NCBI RefSeq assembly: GCF_000876655.1
Contig: NZ_JYCN01000026.1
Coordinates: 248,001 to 312,000 of the forward strand
Direction: 5' to 3'
DNA: 64,000 nt
From: Arthrobacter sp. SPG23
Lineage (GTDB): Bacteria > Actinomycetota > Actinomycetes > Actinomycetales > Micrococcaceae
The notes below the pieces were generated by a model, which had not been told where the DNA came from, made no database searches, and saw only the letters and a list, made by a program, of their open reading frames with translations. The translations under genes and the position numbers were made by a program. Position 1 is the first letter of the stretch. Each line of letters begins with the position of its first letter. Positions 1 to 8,719 of the stretch are shown here, in pieces.

Positions 1-2
1 AA

Positions 3-758
3 CTTCGCGCCGCGCAGGTAGCCCTGGGCACGTTGGGAATCTTCCTGGAAGTCGAGTTGGCGGTCGAAGACAGGTACTACCTGCAGGAAGAGATCACCTA
101 CCCCACCTGGGCGGAAACTGCGGAAACGTGGCAGTCCGACATCGATTCCAACAGGCATTACTCCTTTCTCTGGTGCCCCGAAGACGACTCGTGCGAGCTT
201 CTGGACCTGCCGGGTTCGCCGGATTACCGGATGGGCGGCCGGAGCTACACCAAGAAGTACAACATCGTGGACGTCCAGGACGAACGCCAGATCTCAGGCG
301 TTGAAGGTGCCCGGCTGGACCGTTCGTACCGGATCTATCCCGGCGGCTTCACCACGCAGTTCCATGAACTGGAGTACTTCGTCCGCAGTGAGGACGGTTT
401 GGCCGCCGTCGAGGCCATCCAGGACCTGATCCGCAGCAGGTACCCCGAGCAGAAGTACCCTGTGGAAGTCCGCTGGGTGAAAGCCGACGACGCCTACATG
501 TCCCAGTTCCAAGGCCGTGACAGCACTGTCATCACGCTGACCACCCAGCCGGGAACCGACTACTGGCAGTTCTTCCGGGATGCCGACGCTGTCCTGCAGG
601 AATTCGAGCCGCGGGCCCACTGGGGGAAGATCCACTTCATGACACGGGCCCGCCTTGAGCGCCTTTACCCGGAACTGGACACCTTTATGCAGGTCCGCCG
701 CGAATTTGATCCCCGCGGAATGTTCCTCAACGACCACACGCGGGCCCTCGTAGGCTAA
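3..758 (+). CDS. FAD-linked sugar-1,4-lactone oxidase, C-terminal part (5' end outside window)
   Basis: The reading frame is open from base 3, so the gene starts before the window; an internal TTG at 33 is not a convincing start. The visible 251 residues match the C-terminal ALO domain of the D-arabinono-1,4-lactone / L-gulonolactone oxidase family, which oxidises aldonolactones or sugar alcohols with FAD. Supporting features are the leading AAQVALGTLG stretch typical of the end of the FAD domain, and near the end the HWGK motif followed by a RREFDPRGMFLN tail common to the family. The FAD-binding N-terminus cannot be seen, so the substrate cannot be assigned. Confidence 0.8.
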   Translation, partial: LRAAQVALGTLGIFLEVELAVEDRYYLQEEITYPTWAETAETWQSDIDSNRHYSFLWCPEDDSCELLDLPGSPDYRMGGRSYTKKYNIVDVQDERQISGVEGARLDRSYRIYPGGFTTQFHELEYFVRSEDGLAAVEAIQDLIRSRYPEQKYPVEVRWVKADDAYMSQFQGRDSTVITLTTQPGTDYWQFFRDADAVLQEFEPRAHWGKIHFMTRARLERLYPELDTFMQVRREFDPRGMFLNDHTRALVG

Positions 759-783
759 CTCGGGCTAATTGTCTTCATCACCA

Positions 784-823
784 AATGGAGGCTCCGTACT
801 CATATGAGTACGGAGCCTCCATT
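784..823. terminator. Perfect 40-nt palindrome between convergent genes
   Basis: Bases 784-823 form a perfect inverted repeat (20-bp arms, axis at CAT|ATG). It lies between the stop of the oxidase and the stop of the ABC exporter gene, and A and T residues sit at the ends of both arms. It most likely terminates transcription from both sides. Confidence 0.8.
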
Positions 824-840
824 CATTTAATGGCAACCGA

Positions 841-2838
841 TCAAACCTCCGCCACCGGAGCCGCGAACTGGGCCTCATACAACCTCGCATAAGCCCCGCC
901 CGCAGCCAGCAGTGAAGCATGCGTGCCCTGCTCTACGATCTGCCCGGCTTCCATCACCAGGATGAGGTCGGCGTCGCGGATCGTGGACAGGCGGTGCGCG
1001 ATGACAAACGACGTCCGGTCGGACCGCAAAGCACTCATCGCCTTCTGCACCAGCACCTCGGTCCTCGTATCCACCGAAGAAGTGGCCTCATCGAGAATCA
1101 AAACCGACGGCCGGGCCAGGAACGCCCGGGCAATCGTCAGCAGCTGCTTCTCGCCCGCCGAAACGTTCCCGCCCTCGTCCTCCAGCACCGTGTCGTAGCC
1201 CTCCGGCAGGGAGTGCACGAAGCGGTCCACATACGTCGCCGTCGCCGCCTGCAGGATCTCCTCCTCGGTGGCGTCAGGCCGGCCGTACGCAATGTTGTCC
1301 CGGATCGTCCCGCCGAACAGCCACGTATCCTGCAGCACCATGCCCATCCGCGAGCGTAGCTCGCGCCGGGAAACGGAGGTGATGTCCACGCCGTCGAGCG
1401 TTATCCGTCCCGCATCAATCTCATAGAACCGCATCATCAGGTTCACCAGCGTCGTCTTCCCGGCCCCCGTGGGGCCCACGATCGCCACCGTCTGCCCCGG
1501 CTCAGCCACCAACGAAAGGTCCGAAATCAGCGGCTTGTCCGGTGAATAGGAGAACGAGACGTTCTCGAACACCAGCCGGCCCCGTCCGCCGTCGGGCGCA
1601 GAACCAGCAGCTTCCGGCGACTGCTCCTCCTCATCCAGCAGCTCGAACACCCGCTCCGCCGACGCCACCCCGGACTGCAGCAGGTTGGCCATGGACCCCA
1701 GCTGGGCCAGCGGCTGGGTGAACTGCCGCGAGTACTGGATGAACGCCTGCACATCGCCCAGCTGCATCGCCCCGGACGCCACCTGCAGGCCGCCCACCAC
1801 GGCGATCCCCACGTACACCAGGTTCCCGATGAACGTCATGGCCGGCATGATCAGCCCGGAGATGAACTGCGCGCCGAAGCTCGCCTCATACAGCTCCGCG
1901 TTCTTCTGCCGGAACCGCTCCCCCACCTCCTGCTGCCGGCCGAACACCTTGACCAATGCATGCCCGGTGTACGTCTCCTCGATCTGCCCGTTCAGCTCGC
2001 CGGTGTGCTTCCACTGCGCCACGAACAGCTTCTGCGAGCGCTTGGCGATCATCGTCGTCGTCACCAGCGTCAGCGGAATGGTCACCAGCGCAATCAGCGC
2101 CAGCGTGGGCGAGAGCAGGAACATCATCACCAGCACGCCCAGCACGGTCAGCAACGAGGTGACCGCCTGGCTGATGGACTGCTGAAGGCTCTGGGAAATA
2201 TTGTCGACGTCGTTCGTCACCCGGCTCAGCAGCTCACCGCGCTGGATCGAATCGAAATACCGCAGCGGCAGCCGGTTGATCTTCGCCTCGATCCGCTCGC
2301 GCAGCCGGTACACCGTCCGCTGCACCACGCCGTTGAGTATGTACGCCTGGATCCACATGAACGCGGACGCCAGCACATACAGCGCCAGCGCCCACAGCAG
2401 CACATTCGCCAGTGCGGTGAAGTCGATCCCCTGCCCCGGCGTCAGCGCCATGGCACCGAGCATGTCCGCCTTCTGGTTCTCCCCCGCGGCCCGGAGCTGC
2501 GCGATGAGCTGCGCCTTGCTGACCCCCGCCGGAAGCTGTTTAGACACGACGCCGGCGAAGATGAGGTTGGTGCCCTCGCCCAGCAGCCGCGGCCCGATCA
2601 CGGACAACGCCACCGCGGCGACGCTCAGCACAATCACCAGCACCAGCCACAGCCGCTCCGGCCGCAGCGTGCCCAGCAGCCGCTTGGCGGACGGCCAGAA
2701 GTTCATCGCCTTTTCGGCGGGGACGTTCATCCCGGCGAACGGTCCGCCGTGCCCGGGGCCGCCGCGCGGCCTGGGGATGCGTTCGACGGCGGCAGTCCCG
2801 CCGGGTGCCCCGCCTGCCGGCCTGCCCGTGGCGCTCAT
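841..2838 (-). CDS. ABC exporter half-transporter with consensus ATPase site
   Basis: A 665-residue fusion of a six-helix exporter membrane domain and an ABC ATPase. The Walker A GPTGAGKTT lies near residue 455; the signature is VSAGEKQ and the Walker B is LILDEATSS, with the catalytic Glu kept. An approximately 40-residue Gly/Pro-rich cytosolic N-terminus precedes the first helix. Its ATG overlaps the stop of the upstream half-transporter by 4 bp (2835-2838), so the two are translationally coupled and almost certainly form one heterodimer of the TM287/288 or BmrCD kind. The substrate is unknown; drug or lipid export is the usual guess for this family. Confidence 0.9.
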   Translation of the reverse strand: MSATGRPAGGAPGGTAAVERIPRPRGGPGHGGPFAGMNVPAEKAMNFWPSAKRLLGTLRPERLWLVLVIVLSVAAVALSVIGPRLLGEGTNLIFAGVVSKQLPAGVSKAQLIAQLRAAGENQKADMLGAMALTPGQGIDFTALANVLLWALALYVLASAFMWIQAYILNGVVQRTVYRLRERIEAKINRLPLRYFDSIQRGELLSRVTNDVDNISQSLQQSISQAVTSLLTVLGVLVMMFLLSPTLALIALVTIPLTLVTTTMIAKRSQKLFVAQWKHTGELNGQIEETYTGHALVKVFGRQQEVGERFRQKNAELYEASFGAQFISGLIMPAMTFIGNLVYVGIAVVGGLQVASGAMQLGDVQAFIQYSRQFTQPLAQLGSMANLLQSGVASAERVFELLDEEEQSPEAAGSAPDGGRGRLVFENVSFSYSPDKPLISDLSLVAEPGQTVAIVGPTGAGKTTLVNLMMRFYEIDAGRITLDGVDITSVSRRELRSRMGMVLQDTWLFGGTIRDNIAYGRPDATEEEILQAATATYVDRFVHSLPEGYDTVLEDEGGNVSAGEKQLLTIARAFLARPSVLILDEATSSVDTRTEVLVQKAMSALRSDRTSFVIAHRLSTIRDADLILVMEAGQIVEQGTHASLLAAGGAYARLYEAQFAAPVAEV

Positions 2839-4583
2839 ACCGCCTCCTCCGCTGCCAGCTGCGAGGACACAATCTCGCGGTACGTCTCCGACGTCTCCAG
2901 CAGCTCATCGTGCGTTCCGTGGCCCACGATCCTGCCGTCGTCGAGCACCAGGATCTGGTCCGCGTCCGCGATGCTGGACACCCGCTGGGCGATGATCACC
3001 AGCGTGGCGCCGGAGGTGTCGTGCTTCAGCGCCTGCCGCAGCCGGGCGTCCGTGGCGGTGTCCAGCGAGGAGAACGAGTCGTCAAAAATGTAGAGCTCGG
3101 GCCGCTTCACCAGCGCCCGGGCGATGGCGATCCGCTGCCGCTGGCCGCCGGACACATTGGTGCCGCCCTGCGAGATGGGCGCATCCAGCCCGCCCTCCAT
3201 CTCCCGGACGAACTCCTGCGCCTGCGCGGTGGACAGCGCCCGCCAGAGCTCATCCTCGGTGGCGTCCGGCTTACCGTACAGCAGGTTGCTGCGCACCGTG
3301 CCGGAGAACAGGTACGGCCGCTGCGGCACCAGCCCGATGTGCCCCCACAGCTGGTCCGGCTGCAGCTCGCGGACGTCCACGCCGTCGAACTTCACTGAAC
3401 CGCTGGTCGCATCGAAAAGCCGCGGCAGCAGGTTCACCAGGGTGGTCTTGCCGGACCCGGTGCTGCCAATGATCGCCGTCGTCTGCCCGGACAGGGCCGT
3501 GAAACTGATGCCGGACAGGACCGGCTGCTCGGCACCCGGGTAGGCGAATCCGACGTCGTGCATTTCCAGTTCGCCGCTGCCCGCACCGCCCCGGCCGGCG
3601 GCTGCGGTGACCGGATGCTCCGGCGGCCGCACGCTGGACTCCGTGGTGAGCACCTGGCCGATCCGGTCCGCGGAGACCGCGGCGCGCGGGATCATCACGG
3701 CCATGAACGTGGCCATCATGACGGACATCAGGATCTGCAGCAGGTAGCTGAGGAAGGCGATCAGCGTGCCCACCTGCATGGAGCCGTCCTCGATCCGGAA
3801 CGAGCCGAACCAGATCACCGCCACGCTGGAGACGTTCAGCACCAGCATCACGGTGGGAAAGGCGAGCGCCATCAGCCGGCCGGCCCGGAGCGCGGTGTCC
3901 GTGACGTCCTCGTTGGCCTGCGCGAACCGGGCGGTTTCAATGTCTTCGCGCACGAACGCCCGCACCACCCGGATGCCGGTGAGCTGCTCGCGGAGTACCC
4001 GGTTCACGGTGTCGATGCGCACCTGCATCTTGCGGAAGAGCGGCACCATCCGGGTGATGATGAGCCCGACGGCGATCAGCAGCACCGGGACGCTGACGGC
4101 AATCAGCCAGGACAGCTGCGCATCCTGCCGGACCGCCATGATCACCCCGCCGATGCTGAGCATGGGCGCCGCCACCATCAGCGTGGCGGACATGAGCACC
4201 AGCTGCTGGACCTGCTGGACGTCGTTCGTGGAGCGGGTGATCAGGCTCGGCGCCCCGAACCGGGTGACCTCCTGCTCGGAAAACTCCCCCACCCGGGTGA
4301 AGATGGCCCCGCGCAGGTCCCGGCCCAGGGCCATGGCCGCCTTCGCCCCGAAATACACGGCCACCACCGCGCACGCGATCTGCAGCATGGTGATGAACAG
4401 CATCAGGCTGCCCACCCGCATGATGTAGCCGGTGTCCCCCTTGGCCACACCCTCATCGATGATGTCCGCATTGAGCGTGGGCAGGTACAGGGACGCGATG
4501 GACTGCGCCAGCTGGAAAATCACGACGGCGAGCAGCAGCCGCCGCTGCGGCCGCAGGTATTCAACGAGCAGTTTCCAGAGCAA
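2835..4583 (-). CDS. ABC exporter half-transporter with degenerate ATPase site
   Basis: A type IV exporter half-transporter. I place the start at TTG 4583 because an AGGAG lies just upstream and the protein then begins LLWKLLVEYLRP, the usual start of the membrane domain; the open frame upstream runs into dtd. It has Walker A GSTGSGKTT and signature VSGGQRQ, but Walker B ends in IFDDS, so Asp replaces the catalytic Glu. That is the mark of the degenerate site in heterodimeric exporters. It is first in a two-gene operon with the consensus subunit (4-bp overlap). Length is about 582 residues, normal for the family. Confidence 0.88.
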   Translation of the reverse strand: MLWKLLVEYLRPQRRLLLAVVIFQLAQSIASLYLPTLNADIIDEGVAKGDTGYIMRVGSLMLFITMLQIACAVVAVYFGAKAAMALGRDLRGAIFTRVGEFSEQEVTRFGAPSLITRSTNDVQQVQQLVLMSATLMVAAPMLSIGGVIMAVRQDAQLSWLIAVSVPVLLIAVGLIITRMVPLFRKMQVRIDTVNRVLREQLTGIRVVRAFVREDIETARFAQANEDVTDTALRAGRLMALAFPTVMLVLNVSSVAVIWFGSFRIEDGSMQVGTLIAFLSYLLQILMSVMMATFMAVMIPRAAVSADRIGQVLTTESSVRPPEHPVTAAAGRGGAGSGELEMHDVGFAYPGAEQPVLSGISFTALSGQTTAIIGSTGSGKTTLVNLLPRLFDATSGSVKFDGVDVRELQPDQLWGHIGLVPQRPYLFSGTVRSNLLYGKPDATEDELWRALSTAQAQEFVREMEGGLDAPISQGGTNVSGGQRQRIAIARALVKRPELYIFDDSFSSLDTATDARLRQALKHDTSGATLVIIAQRVSSIADADQILVLDDGRIVGHGTHDELLETSETYREIVSSQLAAEEAV

Positions 4584-4743
4584 GGCGGCTCCTGACACAG
4601 TGTCCACAAGAAGTGGTTCGAAGGTCAGTTTACGTCTGGTTGCCGGGGGCAAACAGTGGGCGGCCGGCAGAAGTGGGCGGGTTCTCCCAGAGCGTATTCC
4701 CCGCCCAAGGACCCCTACCGGCTCCCTCTCCAGTCCATAGCCA

Positions 4744-5196
4744 TCAGCCGCGGCGGGGAGCTGAAAAATCGGCGGTGTCGAGACTGATCGTGAACGGTCC
4801 GTCATTGACCAGGGTCAGTTGCATCATGGCCCCGAACCGCCCGGTGGAAACCTCCGCCCCGAGGCCGCGCAGGGAAGCGACCAGATGTTCAATCAAGGGC
4901 TCGCTGGTGTCCGCCGGCGCCGCGCCCGACCATGACGGGCGCCTTCCCCGCCGCGTGTCCGCGTACAGCGTGAACTGGCTGACCACCAACAGGGGGGCGC
5001 TCTGGTCGGCACACGACCTTTCGCCGTCAAGAATCCGCAGGGTCCAGATCTTGGCGGCGAGGGCTTTGGCATCATCCATCGTGTCCGTGTGGGTAGCGCC
5101 GGCCAGGACAACCAGTCCCGGGCGGTCAATGGACCCCACCGTTTCGCCGTCGACGGTGACCTCGGCTCGGGTGACCCGCTGAAGGATGGCTCGCAC
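4744..5196 (-). CDS. dtd: D-aminoacyl-tRNA deacylase
   Basis: A 150-residue homodimeric editing enzyme that hydrolyses D-amino acids (and glycine on tRNA-Ala) from mischarged tRNA. Both family motifs are visible: SQFTLYADTRRGRRPS in the middle and NDGPFT near the C-terminus (the Gly-Pro motif that enforces chirality). The start is GTG at 5196, followed by the typical RAILQRVTRAEVTVDGE opening. Length is close to the E. coli protein (145). It lies upstream of the ABC exporter in the same direction but 160 bp away, so co-transcription is uncertain. Confidence 0.95.
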   Translation of the reverse strand: MRAILQRVTRAEVTVDGETVGSIDRPGLVVLAGATHTDTMDDAKALAAKIWTLRILDGERSCADQSAPLLVVSQFTLYADTRRGRRPSWSGAAPADTSEPLIEHLVASLRGLGAEVSTGRFGAMMQLTLVNDGPFTISLDTADFSAPRRG

Positions 5197-5271
5197 CCAT
5201 CAACCCTAACGGAGGCCGGCATCGGGTTTGCCCTGGAGTGTTCTCCGGCTGTGGTTGCGGACGCCGCGAAG

Positions 5272-6222
5272 TCACCCAGCCCGGGTGCCAAAGCGCCGAC
5301 GGTATTCCGTGGGCGTCGTGGAAAAGGCGGCGGCGAAGTTTTGGCGCAGGGTGACCGCGTTGCCGAATCCGCAGTCGGCGGAGATCTGGTCTATCGACAA
5401 GTCCGTGGTCTCGAGCAGCCTCCGGACTGAGTCAAGGCGGCGGGCGCGGATCCAGGCGGCCGGCGTCGTTCCGGTTGCTGCCCGGAAGGCGCGGACAAAA
5501 GTCCTGCGGCTCAGGTGCGCCTGCGCCGCCAGCAGGTCGACGGTGAGCGGCTCACGCAGGCGTGCCAGAGCCCATTCCAGCAGGCGCGAAATCGGGTCAT
5601 CCGTGGAGCGTTCAGGCACCGGGCGATCGATGTACTGCGCCTGTCCGCCTTCACGGTGCGGAGCGATGACCAGGCTCCGTGCCACCTTGTTCGCTGCTTC
5701 CGCCCCGAGCCGTGCGCGCACCACGTGCAGGCAGGCGTCCAACGCAGAAGCGGTTCCGGCCGAGGTAAGGACGTCACCGTGGTCGATATAGAGCACAGAC
5801 TGATCCAGCGGGACATCGGGGTGCCGCACCGCCAGGGAATCAAATGCCTGCCAATGCGTGACGGCCCGGCGCCCGGCGAGCAGCCCCGCGTCTGCCACCG
5901 GGATCGCACCAAGGCACAGTCCGAGAATCGGCACGCTCCGGGCGTGCGCGCCTTGGAGCACCCGCCGGAGCGCATCAGTGAGCATCCGCCCGTCGTCGAA
6001 CCACGACGGCACCACCACGAGGTCCGCCCCGTCCGCGGCCTCCGGCCCCTTCACCCCGCCCAGCCGGTAGCCCTCAGCGGTCGTTATGCCGCCTGCCTGC
6101 TCAGAAAAGAGAACCGTCTCCCACTCGGCCAGGCCCTGGCGTGGCACCTCGTCAAACACCATCTGCGGAACGGCAAGGTGGAACATGGTGGCCCCGTCAA
6201 AGGCGTACACCGCGATCTGCAT
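5272..6222 (-). CDS. GlxA-type regulator: DJ-1/PfpI domain plus AraC HTH
   Basis: A 316-residue transcription factor. Residues about 1-170 form a DJ-1/PfpI-like amidotransferase fold (MQIAVYAFDGA start; nucleophile-elbow region GLCLGA, with Cys present). The C-terminal about 100 residues are an AraC-type double HTH with LSRRTFVRAFRAATG and the ADCGFGNAVTLRQNF signature. I chose ATG 6222 because GGAAGGG sits 6 nt upstream; ATG 6228 is possible. It is divergent from the isochorismatase-fold gene and SMR pair, which it probably controls. Members of this family sense small metabolites, but the ligand cannot be read from sequence. Confidence 0.88.
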   Translation of the reverse strand: MQIAVYAFDGATMFHLAVPQMVFDEVPRQGLAEWETVLFSEQAGGITTAEGYRLGGVKGPEAADGADLVVVPSWFDDGRMLTDALRRVLQGAHARSVPILGLCLGAIPVADAGLLAGRRAVTHWQAFDSLAVRHPDVPLDQSVLYIDHGDVLTSAGTASALDACLHVVRARLGAEAANKVARSLVIAPHREGGQAQYIDRPVPERSTDDPISRLLEWALARLREPLTVDLLAAQAHLSRRTFVRAFRAATGTTPAAWIRARRLDSVRRLLETTDLSIDQISADCGFGNAVTLRQNFAAAFSTTPTEYRRRFGTRAG

Positions 6223-6240
6223 CCGCATCCCTTCCCGACG

Positions 6241-6286
6241 ATTGGCCCAATTCCATCGTATATCCGCCTTCATGCCACTGTTGGCA
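6241..6286. promoter_or_regulatory. Divergent intergenic region with two short inverted repeats
   Basis: Between the GlxA-type regulator and the hydrolase gene (6223-6357) there are two small palindromes: ATTGG-C-CCAAT at 6241-6251 and TGCCA-CTGT-TGGCA at 6273-6286. They are candidate operators for the adjacent regulator. No clear promoter hexamers were picked out. Confidence 0.35.
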
Positions 6287-6357
6287 GTCACCGGCAGCAG
6301 GAAGACTGGAACGGTCGCCGATCGGCGGCCCGTAAACCACCAGGGAGAACCAAGAAC

Positions 6358-6996
6358 ATGACCAGCCCCCGCCGCGCCCTCATCCTCATCGACGTGCAGC
6401 AGCAGTACTTCGGCGGCCCGCTCGAGATCCAGTACCCGCCACACCAGGAATCCCTGCCCACGATTGCGAGGGCAGTGGACGCTGCCACCGCCGCCGGCAT
6501 TCCCATCGCCGTGATTCAGCACTCCGCCGGTGTTGGTGCGCCGGTATTTGCGCCCGGCACACCGGAGTTCGACGTGCACCCGGAAATTGAATGCCGCAAG
6601 ACCGCCGCATGGAAGTCAGTGGTCAAGCAGTACGGGTCCGCGTACGCCGGCACGGACCTCGCCGACTGGCTGCGCCAGCACGACGTCGACACAGTCACCC
6701 TGGTGGGCTACATGACCAACAACTGCGTGCTCGCCTCAGCCGTGGAGGCAGAGTTCCTCGGCTTCACCACCGAGGTCCTCTCAGACGCCACCGGCGCCAT
6801 AAACCTCGCCAACGACGCAGGCTTCGCTGACGCCAAGACGGTCCACACAACACTCCTGACGTTGCTGAACTCCAACTGGGCAGCGGTGCCGAATACTGCT
6901 GATTGGATTCAGGCGCTGGACAGCCGGCAACCTCTGACGAGGAGTGACCTCGGCAGCTCCGCGGTGGCCGGCGCCGAACTGGTCCCCCAGGTGTAG
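6358..6996 (+). CDS. Isochorismatase-family cysteine hydrolase
   Basis: A 212-residue hydrolase of the isochorismatase/nicotinamidase fold. The catalytic triad is recognisable: Asp in LILIDVQQQYF at the N-terminus, Lys in the CRKTAAWKS segment, and nucleophile Cys in YMTNNCVLASA. The start is ATG 6358 with GGGAGA upstream; longer in-frame extensions upstream are antisense to the regulator gene and implausible. Family members hydrolyse isochorismate, nicotinamide, N-carbamoyl compounds, biuret and ureidoacrylate, and sequence alone does not choose among them. It is first in an apparent operon with two SMR genes (31 bp then a 4-bp overlap), suggesting a joint detoxify-and-export role. Confidence 0.88.
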   Translation: MTSPRRALILIDVQQQYFGGPLEIQYPPHQESLPTIARAVDAATAAGIPIAVIQHSAGVGAPVFAPGTPEFDVHPEIECRKTAAWKSVVKQYGSAYAGTDLADWLRQHDVDTVTLVGYMTNNCVLASAVEAEFLGFTTEVLSDATGAINLANDAGFADAKTVHTTLLTLLNSNWAAVPNTADWIQALDSRQPLTRSDLGSSAVAGAELVPQV

Positions 6997-7027
6997 CCAC
7001 CCCCAACAACTCTCAAGGACATATCGA

Positions 7028-7384
7028 ATGAAGTGGATTCTTCTCGCCGGCGCGATCCTGAGTGAGGTGACTGCGTCACTTTCCTTGAAAGCAGCGCTGG
7101 ATAATCCTGCTTTCTTCGTTGTGGTTGTTATTGGATACACCGCTTCCTTCGGCTTGCTCGCCGGAGTCCTCCGAAAAGGCCTGGGCCTCGGGGCTGCCTA
7201 TGGCATCTGGGCTGCTCTGGGAGTAACGCTCACCGTGTGGCTGGCCGCCATCATTTTCGGCGAAGCAGTGACCCCGATGATGCTGATCGGAGTCGCCATG
7301 GTCATCGGCGGGGTGCTGTGTGTTGAACTCGGGTCGCACGAGGAGCCGGCACAAGAACCGGCACACGCGATGGCCCGCTCATGA
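7028..7384 (+). CDS. Small multidrug resistance (SMR) subunit 1
   Basis: A 118-residue four-helix membrane protein. The AGAILSEVTASLSLK start contains the essential membrane Glu (E13), and GIWAALGV in helix 3 is conserved. The helix-1 sequence resembles the Qac/EmrE class (GAILxEV) more than the guanidinium-exporting Gdx class, which carries a Trp three residues after the Glu. AAGGAC precedes ATG 7028. It overlaps the second SMR gene by 4 bp, as in heterodimeric pairs such as EbrAB or YkkCD. The hydrophilic tail after helix 4 is about 20 residues longer than in EmrE. Confidence 0.9.
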   Translation: MKWILLAGAILSEVTASLSLKAALDNPAFFVVVVIGYTASFGLLAGVLRKGLGLGAAYGIWAALGVTLTVWLAAIIFGEAVTPMMLIGVAMVIGGVLCVELGSHEEPAQEPAHAMARS

Positions 7385-7701
7385 TGTGGCTTCTGCTGGC
7401 CGGAGCCATCCTTACCGAGGTGACCGCCACCTTGTGCCTGCGTGTCGCGTCGACTGGCAAGCGCCGCTGGTACTTGCCGGTCGGCGTCGGGTACTTCCTG
7501 GCGTTCACCCTCCTCACCCTGACCCTGGACCAGGGAATGAGCCTGGGGGTTGCGTACGGCACCTGGGCAGCTGCCGGCGTCGCACTGACCGCTTTGGGAA
7601 GCCGTGCCTTCTTCAAGGAGAGGATTACCCCCGTCATGATGCTGGGGCTCGGCCTCATCATCGCCGGCGTCCTGCTCATTGAACTGGGTGCCGCCCACTG
7701 A
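7381..7701 (+). CDS. Small multidrug resistance (SMR) subunit 2
   Basis: A 106-residue four-helix SMR protein (AGAILTEVTATLCLRVA in helix 1, GTWAAAGVAL in helix 3). The essential Glu is present, but the usual Lys after it is Arg (CLRVAS). The ATG overlaps the upstream TGA as ATGA, so the subunit is made by coupled translation with its partner. The pair probably forms an asymmetric dimer exporting hydrophobic cations. After it, 7702-7818 carries no gene, only a distant 9-bp inverted repeat (7722-7730 with 7774-7782). Confidence 0.9.
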   Translation: MMWLLLAGAILTEVTATLCLRVASTGKRRWYLPVGVGYFLAFTLLTLTLDQGMSLGVAYGTWAAAGVALTALGSRAFFKERITPVMMLGLGLIIAGVLLIELGAAH

Positions 7702-7818
7702 CCCACCAGCAAAAAACGCTCGGCCGGGGAATCCACATAACGATCCGCTGCCGTTCCCGTATGACAAGACGGCTCCCCGGCCCGTGGCTACGCTGGTAGA
7801 TTCAGCGCGCCCGCGGGC

Positions 7819-8262
7819 GTGGAATGCATGGTGATGATGGGGGACCCTTTGGGGGAACAGCGTTTAATTTTTGGCGGACCGGCCACGGTTCCGCCGGTGG
7901 TGAGGGCATCGACGGCGTTCTGGCTGGCCAGCGCGCTGGTGGCCGGCGTACTGCCGGTGATCCTGGAGTTCGGCGGGGCTGGCACCGAACCGTCCGCGCC
8001 CGACTGGGCAATGGTTGTCCTCGCGGTCCCGTTCGTGGCCCTGCAGGTGTGGGCTGCCTTTCGGCTCCTGGCGGGCATCAGATGGGTCCGCACGGTGCTG
8101 ACGATCATCGCCGTACTCTCCGCCCTGGGAGCGCCGTTTGAGCTGTCACCTGTTGTGGTGACCGGGCTGGCCCTGACGCTGGCCGGCGCCGTGCTGATGT
8201 GGCTGCCCCCGGCGAACGCGTTCTTCCGGGGGCAGTTCGAGGCAGCCGGGTCAGCCCGGTAG
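7819..8262 (+). CDS. Conserved hypothetical four-helix membrane protein
   Basis: I do not recognise a named family. The 147-residue product has a short soluble N-terminus (MGDPLGEQRLIFGGPA) and then about four hydrophobic segments (roughly residues 30-48, 60-80, 85-105 and 113-132), ending in a polar tail. Three ATG codons crowd the start (7819, 7828, 7837 region) without a strong Shine-Dalgarno sequence, so the exact start is uncertain. The gene stands alone between the SMR operon and convergent DUF1508 gene. Confidence 0.65.
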   Translation: MECMVMMGDPLGEQRLIFGGPATVPPVVRASTAFWLASALVAGVLPVILEFGGAGTEPSAPDWAMVVLAVPFVALQVWAAFRLLAGIRWVRTVLTIIAVLSALGAPFELSPVVVTGLALTLAGAVLMWLPPANAFFRGQFEAAGSAR

Positions 8263-8269
8263 CCGGTTC

Positions 8270-8285
8270 AGCCGAGCAGTCGGCT
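8270..8285. terminator. Short hairpin between convergent genes
   Basis: A 6-bp stem (AGCCGA / TCGGCT) with a 4-nt loop lies between the stop of the membrane protein gene and the stop of the DUF1508 gene. It is weak and has no T run, so terminator function is only a suggestion. Confidence 0.3.
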
Positions 8286-8611
8286 TAGCGGCGGGTTGCT
8301 GAGCTGAGTTGCGCCGGACCGTACTCGGGGCGTAGGTTGTGGGCCGCGCGCGTCCGGAGCAGCGGGGCGCCGCTGTGGACCGGTGCCGGCTGCGAGGGCC
8401 TGATCCGGTGGGATGGTTCGATCCGCCGGCTGTTGCTCATATCGCGGATCAGGCCGGTCCCGGCAATCTCACGAACAAGCGAGATCCCCTGCGCTGCAGC
8501 CCGTTTGGTTGGGAACTTCACAGATACCGCCACCAGTTCCCCGGCCTTGCCGATAAGCCTGAACCTGTACCCGCCGTCGGGTGCGCTAATTAATTCGAAG
8601 TGTCCGGACAT
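8285..8611 (-). CDS. DUF1508 (YegP-like) domain protein
   Basis: A 108-residue protein whose first about 55 residues form one DUF1508 unit: MSGHFELISAPDGGYRFRLI, then GELVAVSVKFPTKRAAAQGI. This small alpha/beta unit occurs once or twice in YegP-type proteins of unknown function. The remaining about 50 residues are rich in Arg, Pro and Ser and look disordered; they are not part of the family. The start ATG 8611 gives the standard domain opening. It is monocistronic. Confidence 0.75.
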   Translation of the reverse strand: MSGHFELISAPDGGYRFRLIGKAGELVAVSVKFPTKRAAAQGISLVREIAGTGLIRDMSNSRRIEPSHRIRPSQPAPVHSGAPLLRTRAAHNLRPEYGPAQLSSATRR

Positions 8612-8719
8612 CGTTGTCCGCCTCCAATCTCGAGGTCATTTCTTCACGGTTTCCAGCCTAGTTGCCGGCCTTGCGCGATGATCAGGGCCGAAGTCCCTTC
8701 CCCGCCGGCGGCCGGTCTG

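Noticed and set aside
6997..7027. Possible guanidine riboswitch before the SMR pair
   Set aside because: Only 31 bp separate the hydrolase stop from the SMR start, far too short for any of the three guanidine riboswitch classes, and the SMR sequences look Qac-like.
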